A DNA stretch of 27,549 nucleotides, from positions 15,102-42,650 of the forward strand of contig DQHT01000109.1 of the NCBI GenBank assembly GCA_003531115.1, given 5' to 3'. Shown here one piece after another: positions 8,760 to 15,317 of this stretch. This DNA is from Bacteroidota bacterium (GTDB lineage Bacteria > Bacteroidota > Bacteroidia > UBA8524). The notes under the pieces were generated by a model. That model was not told the origin of the DNA, ran no database searches, and saw only the letters and a list, made by a program, of their open reading frames with translations. The first letter of the stretch is position 1; each line of letters begins with the position of its first letter. Position numbers and translations under genes: made by a program.

Positions 8760-8782
8760 GATACGGGATAGTTGAGCGTATC
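8760..8782. repeat. Inverted repeat GATACG-N11-CGTATC in the operon leader
   Basis: Perfect 6-bp arms at 8760-8765 and 8777-8782 flank 11 bases. They lie between the predicted -7 box of the E1-nitroreductase operon and its ATG at 8748, so the RNA leader could form a small stem-loop, or the repeat could be a protein-binding site. No T run follows, so it is not a terminator. Confidence 0.35.
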
Positions 8783-8788
8783 ATTCTG

Positions 8789-8818
8789 CAAATAAGATAC
8801 TATTGTTGAATTATTCAA
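8789..8818 (-). promoter_or_regulatory. Candidate promoter of the E1-nitroreductase/kinase operon
   Basis: On the minus strand a TTG (complement of 8816-8818) is followed after 19 bases by CTTATTTG (complement of 8789-8796). The spacing and the TTTG half match the Bacteroidota -33/-7 promoter, but the TA of TAnnTTTG is replaced by CT. The predicted start leaves a leader of roughly 36 bases. The -33 triplet lies inside the palindrome at 8805-8819. Confidence 0.35.
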
Positions 8819-8819
8819 C
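8805..8819. promoter_or_regulatory. 15-bp perfect palindrome, operator candidate
   Basis: GTTGAATTATTCAAC has seven-base arms that match perfectly around one central base. It sits in the 129-base divergent region between the five-gene operon and the receiver gene at 8878 and overlaps the predicted -33 element of the operon promoter. Position and symmetry fit a dimeric regulator site. The binding protein is unknown. Confidence 0.45.
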
Positions 8820-8831
8820 CTATTTCACCCA

Positions 8832-8861
8832 TTGTTTAGGACTTAGTATTTTCTAAATTTG
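8832..8861 (+). promoter_or_regulatory. Bacteroidota promoter (TTG-N19-TAAATTTG) for the receiver gene
   Basis: TTG at 8832-8834 and TAAATTTG at 8854-8861 are separated by 19 bases, matching the Bacteroidota -33/-7 consensus in both sequence and spacing. The ATG at 8878 follows 16 bases after the -7 box. It fires away from the E1-nitroreductase operon. Confidence 0.65.
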
Positions 8862-8877
8862 TACGGGAGAGAATAAC

Positions 8878-9339
8878 ATGACACAATTATTAAATGTACT
8901 CTATGTGGATGATGAGCAGAATAACCTGCTTTCCTTCAAAGCGGCCTTCAGAAGAGACTTCAATGTCTTTACTGCCATATCCGGGCAGGAGGGTTTAGAC
9001 ATTGTAAAAAACGAAGACATCCATATTATCATAACGGATCAGCGGATGCCCAACATGACCGGTGTTGAATTCCTGCAAAAAGTTATTCCTGTCGCACCGG
9101 ACCCGATCCGGATTTTGTTAACCGGCTATAGCGATATCAATGCGGTTGTTGATGCCATCAATAAAGGAGAAGTATATCGCTACCTTACAAAGCCCTGGGA
9201 CAATGAATTTCTTAAAACGACAATACGCCAGGCTTATGAGGTGTTTATCCTGCGTCGTGAAAACGAGCGGCTCATTGATGAATTGAAACGGGCCAATGAG
9301 CAGTTGGAGTTTTATCTGCGCCAAAAGCTCCTTTCCTGA
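8878..9339 (+). CDS. Stand-alone response regulator with C-terminal coiled coil
   Basis: This 153-residue protein has a receiver domain (about 5-122) with a DDE acidic pocket in LYVDDEQNN, the phosphoacceptor Asp in ITDQRMPN and the conserved lysine in LTKPWD. A charged helix (about 122-150) follows and looks like a coiled coil or the stub of a lost output domain; there is no DNA-binding, kinase or cyclase domain. Without gaps, the receiver matches the N-terminal receiver of the REC-kinase at 2550-3641 at about 45% identity, including RRDF and DQRMP. Divergent from the five-gene operon across a shared control region, it is likely a further component of the same phosphorelay, which is an inference. 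A five-base gap separates it from the convergent phosphohexomutase. Confidence 0.93.
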   Translation: MTQLLNVLYVDDEQNNLLSFKAAFRRDFNVFTAISGQEGLDIVKNEDIHIIITDQRMPNMTGVEFLQKVIPVAPDPIRILLTGYSDINAVVDAINKGEVYRYLTKPWDNEFLKTTIRQAYEVFILRRENERLIDELKRANEQLEFYLRQKLLS

Positions 9340-9344
9340 TCCTT

Positions 9345-11078
9345 TTAGAGACTCAAGGCCTTTTTTATTCCCTGAATTTTTTCCCCTAATGCTGCAAGTG
9401 CCAGTTCATAGGAGCTGTGACCAGCAACCTGAGTACGTACGCTGATATAAAACTTGATCTTTGGTTCAGTTCCTGACGGGCGTGCTGTGATGCAGGAATT
9501 ATCCTCCAGGATAAACTGAAAAACATTGGACTTTGGCAGATTTATAGGCTTTGATTCACCGGTTTTAATATTTTTTTCCGTACCAGATTCGTAATCGCGT
9601 ATGAGGGAAACAGCCTGACCGTTTATTTCTTCAAATGGATTGTTGCGAAAATCTTCCATCATTTGCCTGATCTCATCGGCTCCGCTTTTGCCTTTTTTGG
9701 TAATGGATACCAGATCTTCCTTATATGCAGCGCATTGTTTATGGATGCGTTCCAGATAATCAGGGAGGGTCATTCCTTCACTTTTCGCCCAGGCAGCCGA
9801 TTCGGCGATAAGGGCTGCCGAACTTACCGCGTCTTTATCCCGCACAAAATCACCGATCAGGTAACCATAACTTTCTTCTCCGCCAACCAGATAGGTTTCT
9901 TTTCCTTCTTTTTCACGGATCAGTTCGGCGATGTATTTAAAGCCGGTGAGGCATTCGTAGACCTTTACTCCAAAATGTGCGGCAATGTCGCTGATGAGAT
10001 CGGTGGTGACGATCGTTTTAGCGACAAATTGATCGCCTTTTAATTCTCCGCGTTTTTGTTTTTGGGAGAGGATATAATGAACCAGAATTGCCGCAGTTTG
10101 GTTCCCATTCATCAGCACCATTTCCCCGTTTTTTGCGCGTACGGCAATACCCACCCGATCAGCATCGGGATCGGTTCCGAGAACCAGGTCGGCTTTAGTT
10201 TCCCGGGCCCTCTCAATAGCCAGATTCAGGGCAGCTGCCTCTTCAGGATTGGGAGAATGAACGGTTGGGAAATTTCCGTTAGGTGTTTTTTGACTTTCCA
10301 GTACTTCGACTCGCGAAAAGCCCATTTGTTTCAAAACCTGGGGAACCCCGTTGATCCCTGTTCCATGAATGGGGGTATAGATGATCTTCAGGTCGTTTTT
10401 ACCGACATTGTTCAGGCTTAATTTGCTTACCTCGTCCCAATAAAGCTTGTCCATTTCAGCCCCAAGACCATGAATTTTGTTTGGATCAGGGGTGAATTTG
10501 ACCTGTTCGGGTCCTGAAATTTTCCTTACCTCTGCGATGGTGTTTTTATCGTGAGGGGGCACCAGTTGACCTCCATCAGCCCAATAAACTTTATATCCGT
10601 TGTATTCTTTCGGATTATGGGATGCGGTAATAACGATACCAGCCTGTGCACCTAAATTCCTTACGCTGAAAGAAAGTTCGGGAGTGGGTCGTAAAGTCTC
10701 AAACAGGAAAACATCAATGCCGTTGGCTGAAAGCACGCCTGCAGTGGTTTCTGCGAAGAGGCGACTGTTGATGCGGCAGTCGTGGGCTATAGCTACTTGT
10801 ACAGGGATATTCGGATATACCTGGAGCAGATAGTTGGCAAGCCCCTGAGTGGCCATCCCCACCGTATACACGTTCATTTTGTTGGTACCGGCACCCATAA
10901 TGCCTCTTAATCCACCCGTGCCAAATTCCAGATCCTTATAGAAGGCGTCAAGCAGTGCATTTCCCCCTTCGCGGATCAAAGCTTCTACTTCTTTTTTTGT
11001 GGCTTCATCAAAAGCCTCACCCAGCCAGGATTCGGCACGTGACAACAAGTGGGGATCGATCATTTGGTTGCTATTCAT
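9345..11078 (-). CDS. Phosphohexomutase (phosphoglucomutase/phosphomannomutase, PGM2-like)
   Basis: This 577-residue enzyme of the alpha-D-phosphohexomutase superfamily interconverts hexose 1- and 6-phosphates, or pentose phosphates in some PGM2-type members. All four active-site signatures are present: the phosphoserine loop TASHNP with S153, the metal loop DPDADR (303-308), the sugar-specificity loop GGEESYG (399-405) and the phosphate-binding loop RPSGTEPK (533-540). Length and N-terminal segment GTGGLRG (53-59) fit the long PGM2-like bacterial form rather than the approximately 460-residue ManB/GlmM form. The ATG at 11078 fits the family; M6 is an alternative. It lies downstream of a terminator-like hairpin, and I see no clear promoter of its own. 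It likely supplies glucose-1-phosphate or related sugars for glycan and nucleotide-sugar synthesis. Confidence 0.94.
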   Translation of the reverse strand: MNSNQMIDPHLLSRAESWLGEAFDEATKKEVEALIREGGNALLDAFYKDLEFGTGGLRGIMGAGTNKMNVYTVGMATQGLANYLLQVYPNIPVQVAIAHDCRINSRLFAETTAGVLSANGIDVFLFETLRPTPELSFSVRNLGAQAGIVITASHNPKEYNGYKVYWADGGQLVPPHDKNTIAEVRKISGPEQVKFTPDPNKIHGLGAEMDKLYWDEVSKLSLNNVGKNDLKIIYTPIHGTGINGVPQVLKQMGFSRVEVLESQKTPNGNFPTVHSPNPEEAAALNLAIERARETKADLVLGTDPDADRVGIAVRAKNGEMVLMNGNQTAAILVHYILSQKQKRGELKGDQFVAKTIVTTDLISDIAAHFGVKVYECLTGFKYIAELIREKEGKETYLVGGEESYGYLIGDFVRDKDAVSSAALIAESAAWAKSEGMTLPDYLERIHKQCAAYKEDLVSITKKGKSGADEIRQMMEDFRNNPFEEINGQAVSLIRDYESGTEKNIKTGESKPINLPKSNVFQFILEDNSCITARPSGTEPKIKFYISVRTQVAGHSSYELALAALGEKIQGIKKALSL

Positions 11079-11098
11079 ATCAGGCTACATAAACTGGC

Positions 11099-11121
11099 AA
11101 AAAAAAACCCACCTGAGTGGG
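11099..11121 (-). terminator. Rho-independent terminator after the Cys-rich protein gene
   Basis: Read on the minus strand, CCCAC-TCAG-GTGGG (complement of 11108-11121) is followed by nine T residues (complement of 11099-11107). It starts 15 bases after the stop of the 106-residue exported protein and ends 20 bases before the phosphohexomutase ATG. It would end the unit that begins at the glutamate dehydrogenase promoter or at the small gene's own promoter. Confidence 0.75.
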
Positions 11122-11136
11122 CTTTTTAGAATTTTA

Positions 11137-11457
11137 TCAGGGCTTCGGGGTTTCTTCTTTTTTCTTTTCCGGACTGCAACATCCCTTTTTTTCTTCCTTG
11201 TTGCAGGTTTTTCCTTCTTTTTCTTTTACCTCTTTTTTGCAACAGGATTTGCCTTCTTCAGCACCTTTTTTGCAGCACTTTTTGTCTTTCACCTCCCCTT
11301 TAACAGGCACTGGTGCCGGAACGGGAGCAGGTGTTGGAGCAGGAGCGGGGGCAGTTACAGGCGGTTTACCTTCTTTTTTCTCTTCCGGTTTTGACTGGGC
11401 TGACGCGAATGCCACGCCGGCGATCAAAATTCCTAATGTAAGGATGTATCTTTTCAT
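11137..11457 (-). CDS. Small exported Pro/Ala- and Cys/Lys-rich protein
   Basis: This is a 106-residue protein of unrecognised family. A clear signal peptide (about 1-20, ending ASAQ) is followed by a Lys/Glu patch, a low-complexity Pro-Ala-Val stretch (about 34-52) and a tail rich in Lys and Glu. Seven cysteines in the tail are mostly in CC pairs: DKKCCKKG, GKSCCKKE, GKTCNKE and KGCCSPEKK. The repeated CC-basic units suggest metal binding or disulfide cross-linking in the periplasm, but no domain is recognised. A TATATTTG box lies just upstream and a strong terminator just downstream, so it can be expressed alone. Codon use is skewed by the low-complexity composition. That it is a real gene is supported by signal peptide, promoter and terminator; its function is unknown. 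Confidence 0.75.
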   Translation of the reverse strand: MKRYILTLGILIAGVAFASAQSKPEEKKEGKPPVTAPAPAPTPAPVPAPVPVKGEVKDKKCCKKGAEEGKSCCKKEVKEKEGKTCNKEEKKGCCSPEKKKEETPKP

Positions 11458-11475
11458 GGTGTTTGTTTAGATAAT

Positions 11476-11483
11476 CAAATATA
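11476..11483 (-). promoter_or_regulatory. Bacteroidota -7 element for the Cys-rich protein gene
   Basis: The minus strand reads TATATTTG, a full TAnnTTTG match, inside the 32-base gap between psd and the small gene. It ends 18 bases before the ATG. No TTG is seen at the -33 spacing. Confidence 0.45.
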
Positions 11484-11489
11484 CATTTA

Positions 11490-12152
11490 TCATTCCGAAA
11501 ATTCAGCGATCACGCTTTCTCCGGATATTGTCTTATCGCCCAACTTCACATTTATTTTTGTTCCCAAAGGCAGATATAGATCGACACGGGAGCCAAATTT
11601 GATAAATCCCATTTCCTTACCCTGTTGCACCCGCATGCCTTCTTCAACATAACAACAAATCCTCCTGGCCATTGCACCCGCAATTTGACGGAATAAAACC
11701 TCATGACCCTGATTGTCGCGGACGACAATGGTAGTCCGCTCATTTTCTGTTGACGATTTCGGATGCCATGCTGCCAGGTATTTGCCAGCATGGTAACGGT
11801 AAAAACGAACCATACCCGCGATCGGGTTTCGATTCACATGAACATTTATGGGACTCATAAAGATGGAAACCTGAATACGGCGGTCTTTGAAATATTCTGT
11901 TTCTTCCACTTCTTCGATCACTACTACTTTGCCATCGGCGGGAGCGATAATATGATTATCGTTTACCGGTGTAAAGCGGTTCGGGTTTCTAAAAAACTGG
12001 AGAACGAGAACAAACAGGACGATTGCCAGTACCACAAAAATAGACCGTATTACTTCACTGTACGGAAACAGGTACTCTGCTCCATAAATGATGCCTACGG
12101 AAATAAGCGTGGTGATCAGCAGTATCAGGTATCCTTCCCTATGGATCTTCAT
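11490..12152 (-). CDS. psd: Phosphatidylserine decarboxylase proenzyme (short, Psd-A/PSD-B-like)
   Basis: This pyruvoyl enzyme decarboxylates phosphatidylserine to phosphatidylethanolamine at the inner membrane. The 220-residue proenzyme has two N-terminal membrane helices (about 8-25 and 35-53), APADG (70-74) with the conserved Asp, SPINVHVNRNP (100-110) and a conserved His in AWHP (128-131). The self-cleavage site lies in IKFGSRVDL (184-192), where G187-S188 would be split and S188 becomes the pyruvoyl group. This FGS form is typical of the short bacterial/archaeal-type enzyme instead of the LGST of E. coli. Nine bases separate its ATG from the stop of glutamate dehydrogenase, so the two are probably co-transcribed. 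CdsA and PssA, the two preceding steps, are also in the window. Confidence 0.95.
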   Translation of the reverse strand: MKIHREGYLILLITTLISVGIIYGAEYLFPYSEVIRSIFVVLAIVLFVLVLQFFRNPNRFTPVNDNHIIAPADGKVVVIEEVEETEYFKDRRIQVSIFMSPINVHVNRNPIAGMVRFYRYHAGKYLAAWHPKSSTENERTTIVVRDNQGHEVLFRQIAGAMARRICCYVEEGMRVQQGKEMGFIKFGSRVDLYLPLGTKINVKLGDKTISGESVIAEFSE

Positions 12153-12161
12153 TCTTATTCG

Positions 12162-13436
12162 CTAAAATACTCCCCGGTATGCCAGGGCTTTAGAAACTTT
12201 ATCGATCGCCACGATATAGGCGGCAATACGCAGGCTGGTGCCATATTTTTGCGACGCAGCGTATACTTCTTCAAAGGCCTGTTTCATGGTCCTGTCGGCG
12301 CGACGGTGTACCCGTTCTTCAGTCCAGTAGTAGCCAATTTTGTTTTGAACCCATTCGAAGTATGACACGGTAACTCCACCGGCATTGGCTAAAATATCCG
12401 GAACGACCATCACGTTGTTCTCATTCAGGATAAGATCTGCGTTGGCGGAAGTCGGACCGTTTGCACCTTCCACAATGAGTTTGGCTTTGATTTTAGCCGC
12501 ATTATGTTTGGTAATCTGGTCTTCCATTGCTGCAGGAACCAGCACATCCACATCGAGTTCAAGGATTTCTTCGTTGGTAATACGGCTTTCCGCGTTGAAA
12601 CCTTCGAGGGTTCCTCCGTTTTGATTGCGATAGGCAATGGCTGCTTCAATATCTATCCCTTTTGGATCATAATAGCCTCCGGTAATATCCGAAATGGCCA
12701 CAATTTTTAATCCCTGAAGTTGGATCAGTTTTGCAGAAATAGAACCCACGTTACCAAATCCCTGAACGGCACAAGTAGCCTCCATCGGATTGATGCCCAA
12801 TTTGCCCATGGCAGCACGGGCGGTAACCATTACACCACGTCCTGTTGCTTCAACACGACCGGATGATCCGCCAAGTACCAATGGTTTTCCTGTTGTAACA
12901 GCCGGAGTATAAAGTCCCTGTATTTTAGAATATTCGTCCATCAACCAGGCCATTTCCTGAGGTCCTGTGTTCATGTCGGGAGCCGGAATGTCTTTTTCCG
13001 GACCAAAAACATCACGCATTGCGCCGGTATAGGCACGGGTGAGTCGTTCAAGTTCGCCTTTCGACATACTGCGCGGATCACATTTGATCCCTCCTTTACC
13101 ACCACCGTATGGGATACCCACCACGGCACATTTCCAGGTCATCCATGCTGCCAAAGCTTTCACTTCATCAAGATGCACATCCATCGAATAACGAATTCCT
13201 CCCTTGGAAGGACCCATCGCTTGAGAATGAACAACGCGATACCCTTCAAAAACCTGAACGGTGCCGTCATCCATAATTACAGGCAGGCTCACGATCACCG
13301 TTTTTGCAGGCGATTTGAGCACATTGTAGCTGTTTTTGTCTAGTCCTAAAATTCTAGCGGCCTCATCGAACCGGGACATCATCGATTCGAAAGGATTCTC
13401 CTGATTTTTAATTGGAGCAGGTTCTTGATAACTCAT
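12162..13436 (-). CDS. gdhA: Glu/Leu/Phe/Val-type glutamate dehydrogenase
   Basis: This 424-residue hexameric-type dehydrogenase links 2-oxoglutarate plus ammonia to glutamate using NAD(P)H. The substrate domain has KGGIRYS (78-84), WKCAVVGIPYGGGKGG (101-116) with the catalytic lysine K114, and PAPDMNT (151-157) with D154. The Rossmann domain has GFGNVGS (226-232). Length and motifs fit the RocG/GudB-like clade rather than E. coli GdhA, so NAD use and a catabolic or reversible role are likely but not certain. It has the best promoter in the window (TTG-N19-TAACTTTG) with a 13-bp palindrome over the -33 box, suggesting regulated expression. The psd gene follows after nine bases. Confidence 0.95.
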   Translation of the reverse strand: MSYQEPAPIKNQENPFESMMSRFDEAARILGLDKNSYNVLKSPAKTVIVSLPVIMDDGTVQVFEGYRVVHSQAMGPSKGGIRYSMDVHLDEVKALAAWMTWKCAVVGIPYGGGKGGIKCDPRSMSKGELERLTRAYTGAMRDVFGPEKDIPAPDMNTGPQEMAWLMDEYSKIQGLYTPAVTTGKPLVLGGSSGRVEATGRGVMVTARAAMGKLGINPMEATCAVQGFGNVGSISAKLIQLQGLKIVAISDITGGYYDPKGIDIEAAIAYRNQNGGTLEGFNAESRITNEEILELDVDVLVPAAMEDQITKHNAAKIKAKLIVEGANGPTSANADLILNENNVMVVPDILANAGGVTVSYFEWVQNKIGYYWTEERVHRRADRTMKQAFEEVYAASQKYGTSLRIAAYIVAIDKVSKALAYRGVF

Positions 13437-13459
13437 ATTCTAGCCTTAAAAACTGCCTG

Positions 13460-13489
13460 CAAAGTTATTTTTATTCATGCATTTAGCAA
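13460..13489 (-). promoter_or_regulatory. Bacteroidota promoter (TTG-N19-TAACTTTG) for glutamate dehydrogenase
   Basis: On the minus strand TTG (complement of 13487-13489) and TAACTTTG (complement of 13460-13467) are 19 bases apart, which is the consensus arrangement. The -7 box ends 23 bases before the ATG at 13436. Confidence 0.7.
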
Positions 13490-13498
13490 GTGACTTGC
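13486..13498. promoter_or_regulatory. 13-bp palindrome over the gdhA -33 box, operator candidate
   Basis: GCAAGTGACTTGC has perfect six-base arms around one central base and covers the -33 triplet of the glutamate dehydrogenase promoter. The single-base centre and the absence of a following T run argue against a terminator for cdsA and for a dimeric protein site. Confidence 0.4.
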
Positions 13499-13515
13499 TC
13501 CCGTGGAAAAAAAAT

Positions 13516-14337
13516 TTAAAACCTAAGTAAAAAGAGGTAAATATGGATGGCAGGCAATGCAATGAAAAAGCCGTCAAAACGATCGAGCAAACCGCCATGT
13601 CCCGGCATGATCGTTCCTGAATCTTTGATGCCCAATTGGCGTTTCCACATGGATTCTACCAGATCACCGAGGGTACCAAAAACAGCGATCAGGCCACCGA
13701 TTATCATCCAGTGCCGGAGTGAAAAACTAAGTGAATACAGCGAAAGTACATAAGCAGCGCCCAGACAAAGCAGTGCTCCCCCGATCAGTCCCTCCCAGGT
13801 TTTTTTAGGTGATACTGCCGGAAACAAGGCGTGCCTGCCCAATTTTCGTCCGGATAAATAGGCCCCGGTATCATTGGTCCAAAATAGGATGAAAATACCG
13901 AGTAGCGGTGAAAGTCCCGAGCCTGAAATGTGCCATAGGTCGATTGACGTGAGTAAAACGAAAGGCACAACGATATAAAGGAATGAAAGGAAAAGCCAGG
14001 CAGCATCCTGAAAATTTGATTCTGCAGGCTGAAACAGTCCAAGAAGGATCACAAGAAGAGGCAGAGCAAATAAAAATGGAAGATACCACAACAGGGAGCT
14101 TTCTCCCTGGAGCCCATAGGCACTGATGATAAAAAGCAGGGTGCCTCCGATAACGCCAAGGAGTTTGGCCGGGCTTCCACTTTTTACCTGCGCATTTAGA
14201 AATTCCCATATACAAACGGCAGTGACCAGGGCAAAAAGAGGAATAAAATATTTTATTCCGGCGAGGACTGTCCCGATAACCAGCCCGATATAGACCGCAC
14301 CCGAAAGAGATCTTTTTACAAAATTATTCATGCTCAT
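13516..14337 (-). CDS. cdsA: Phosphatidate cytidylyltransferase (CDP-diglyceride synthase)
   Basis: CdsA makes CDP-diacylglycerol from phosphatidic acid and CTP, the branch point for phospholipids. This 273-residue polytopic protein is hydrophobic throughout. It carries the family signature in its C-terminal half: WTNDTGAY (153-160), SPKKTWEGLIGG (176-187), GDLVESMWKRQLGIKDSG (224-241) and PGHGGLLDRFDG (245-256), the last with the catalytic Asp/metal residues. Its ATG overlaps the end of the CPBP protease gene by 14 bases, so the two are one operon. The MSMNNF start could also be the second Met. The downstream gene gdhA has its own promoter. Confidence 0.97.
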   Translation of the reverse strand: MSMNNFVKRSLSGAVYIGLVIGTVLAGIKYFIPLFALVTAVCIWEFLNAQVKSGSPAKLLGVIGGTLLFIISAYGLQGESSLLWYLPFLFALPLLVILLGLFQPAESNFQDAAWLFLSFLYIVVPFVLLTSIDLWHISGSGLSPLLGIFILFWTNDTGAYLSGRKLGRHALFPAVSPKKTWEGLIGGALLCLGAAYVLSLYSLSFSLRHWMIIGGLIAVFGTLGDLVESMWKRQLGIKDSGTIMPGHGGLLDRFDGFFIALPAIHIYLFLLRF

Positions 14338-15286
14338 TTGTTTCTGTTACCGTTACTTGTCTCTTTTTCAAAAGTATAAGGATAAGGCTGCTTAGCAATA
14401 CCGACAAGGCAAAGCCGACAAGCGGATGCCCCAGATCCGGTTCACCGGCGTTCGGGTTTTCGGCACTTGCACCACCGAAATAACTTAAGGTGAGGGCAAA
14501 GGCATTATTGATAAAATGAGCGAGTACCGGTAGCCACAAACTTCGGCTCCAGTACGCCAGGTACCCGAGAACCAATCCAAAGAGAAAGATGGGAATGATA
14601 TTAAAGAACTGGCTGTGGATCAATGCGAATAAGATGGCTGAAATAGTTATTGAAACATGAACATTTCCTGTTGTATCATACAATAAGCGCAAACCTACGC
14701 GTCGGAAAAATAGTTCTTCTACAAAGGCCGGGACCAGGGCCATCATAAAAAGATTAAAAATAAAATCAAGGACGGATTGATCTTTTAGAAAGGAATGCTG
14801 GAGATTAATAGAACGCTCATGCAAATTTCTCAATTGTAACTCGATTTCAGACATGGATTCCGGAAATTCCCAGCCCAGGCTCCAGGTGGCGAGAAAAGAA
14901 ATGGCCGGCTGCATGCACAAAATGAGAATGATGCTCAGTGCTGCCATTACGGGCGTTATTTTCTGGCGTACTCCCAGGCCTTCAAGCAGAGGCTCGCGCA
15001 TAAATATAATTTGGGTGACTGCGGCAAAGGCAAATGTTCCAATGCTTTGCATGATCAGGATATAGCGAAAAGCGTAAAGCACATTTCTCTGGTTAATGTC
15101 AGGATTCTCAGCAATCAGCTCAGAGCCATCAACACCAAATAAAAAATTACTGGAATAGGCAGCTAACTGAACAAAGAGGAGATTGCCAATTAACGCCATA
15201 AGAATCAAAGAAATGAACTGAATAAAATACCAAATCCGGGGTTTTGGTATTTCATCAAAAGCTTCTGGTTCCTGATTTTCCGCCAT
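14324..15286 (-). CDS. CPBP family intramembrane protease (CAAX-protease-like)
   Basis: This 320-residue protein has about eight hydrophobic segments and the three motifs of the CPBP/Abi glutamic protease family: EELFFRR (190-196), FALIH (220-224) and HFINN (257-261), which hold the catalytic Glu and His residues. Substrates of bacterial members are mostly unknown. I place the start at the ATG complementary to 15284-15286 (MAENQEPEAF). A longer frame exists upstream, but its extra residues would lie antisense to dusB and over that gene's promoter. It is divergent from dusB with almost no spacer and overlaps cdsA by 14 bases. Its charged C-terminal tail follows a final helix (about 288-306). 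Confidence 0.9.
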   Translation of the reverse strand: MAENQEPEAFDEIPKPRIWYFIQFISLILMALIGNLLFVQLAAYSSNFLFGVDGSELIAENPDINQRNVLYAFRYILIMQSIGTFAFAAVTQIIFMREPLLEGLGVRQKITPVMAALSIILILCMQPAISFLATWSLGWEFPESMSEIELQLRNLHERSINLQHSFLKDQSVLDFIFNLFMMALVPAFVEELFFRRVGLRLLYDTTGNVHVSITISAILFALIHSQFFNIIPIFLFGLVLGYLAYWSRSLWLPVLAHFINNAFALTLSYFGGASAENPNAGEPDLGHPLVGFALSVLLSSLILILLKKRQVTVTETNEHE

Positions 15287-15290
15287 GTTG

Positions 15291-15298
15291 TATCTTTG
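15291..15298 (+). promoter_or_regulatory. Bacteroidota -7 element for dusB
   Basis: TATCTTTG matches TAnnTTTG fully. It lies inside a longer open frame that begins with ATG at 15285. This argues that translation starts downstream, at TTG 15318. No clear TTG is seen at the -33 position. Confidence 0.5.
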
Positions 15299-15317
15299 TA
15301 ATCTGAAAGCTGCAAAG

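Noticed and set aside
9337..9375. AAGGCC followed by a T run near the convergent stops as a terminator of the receiver gene
   Set aside because: There is no real stem with a loop, and it lies within the coding end of the phosphohexomutase.
11137..11457. Cys-rich small protein as a modified-peptide (RiPP) precursor for the enzyme operon
   Set aside because: It has a Sec-type signal peptide, its own promoter and terminator, and lies outside the operon on the far side of the phosphohexomutase.
11763..12365. Open frame of 200 codons on the plus strand
   Set aside because: It is antisense to psd and gdhA, crosses both genes, and has no domain or promoter.
13486..13515. Palindrome plus nearby A/T run as a cdsA terminator
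   Set aside because: The order is wrong: on the minus strand the T run precedes the palindrome, and a one-base centre makes a poor hairpin loop.
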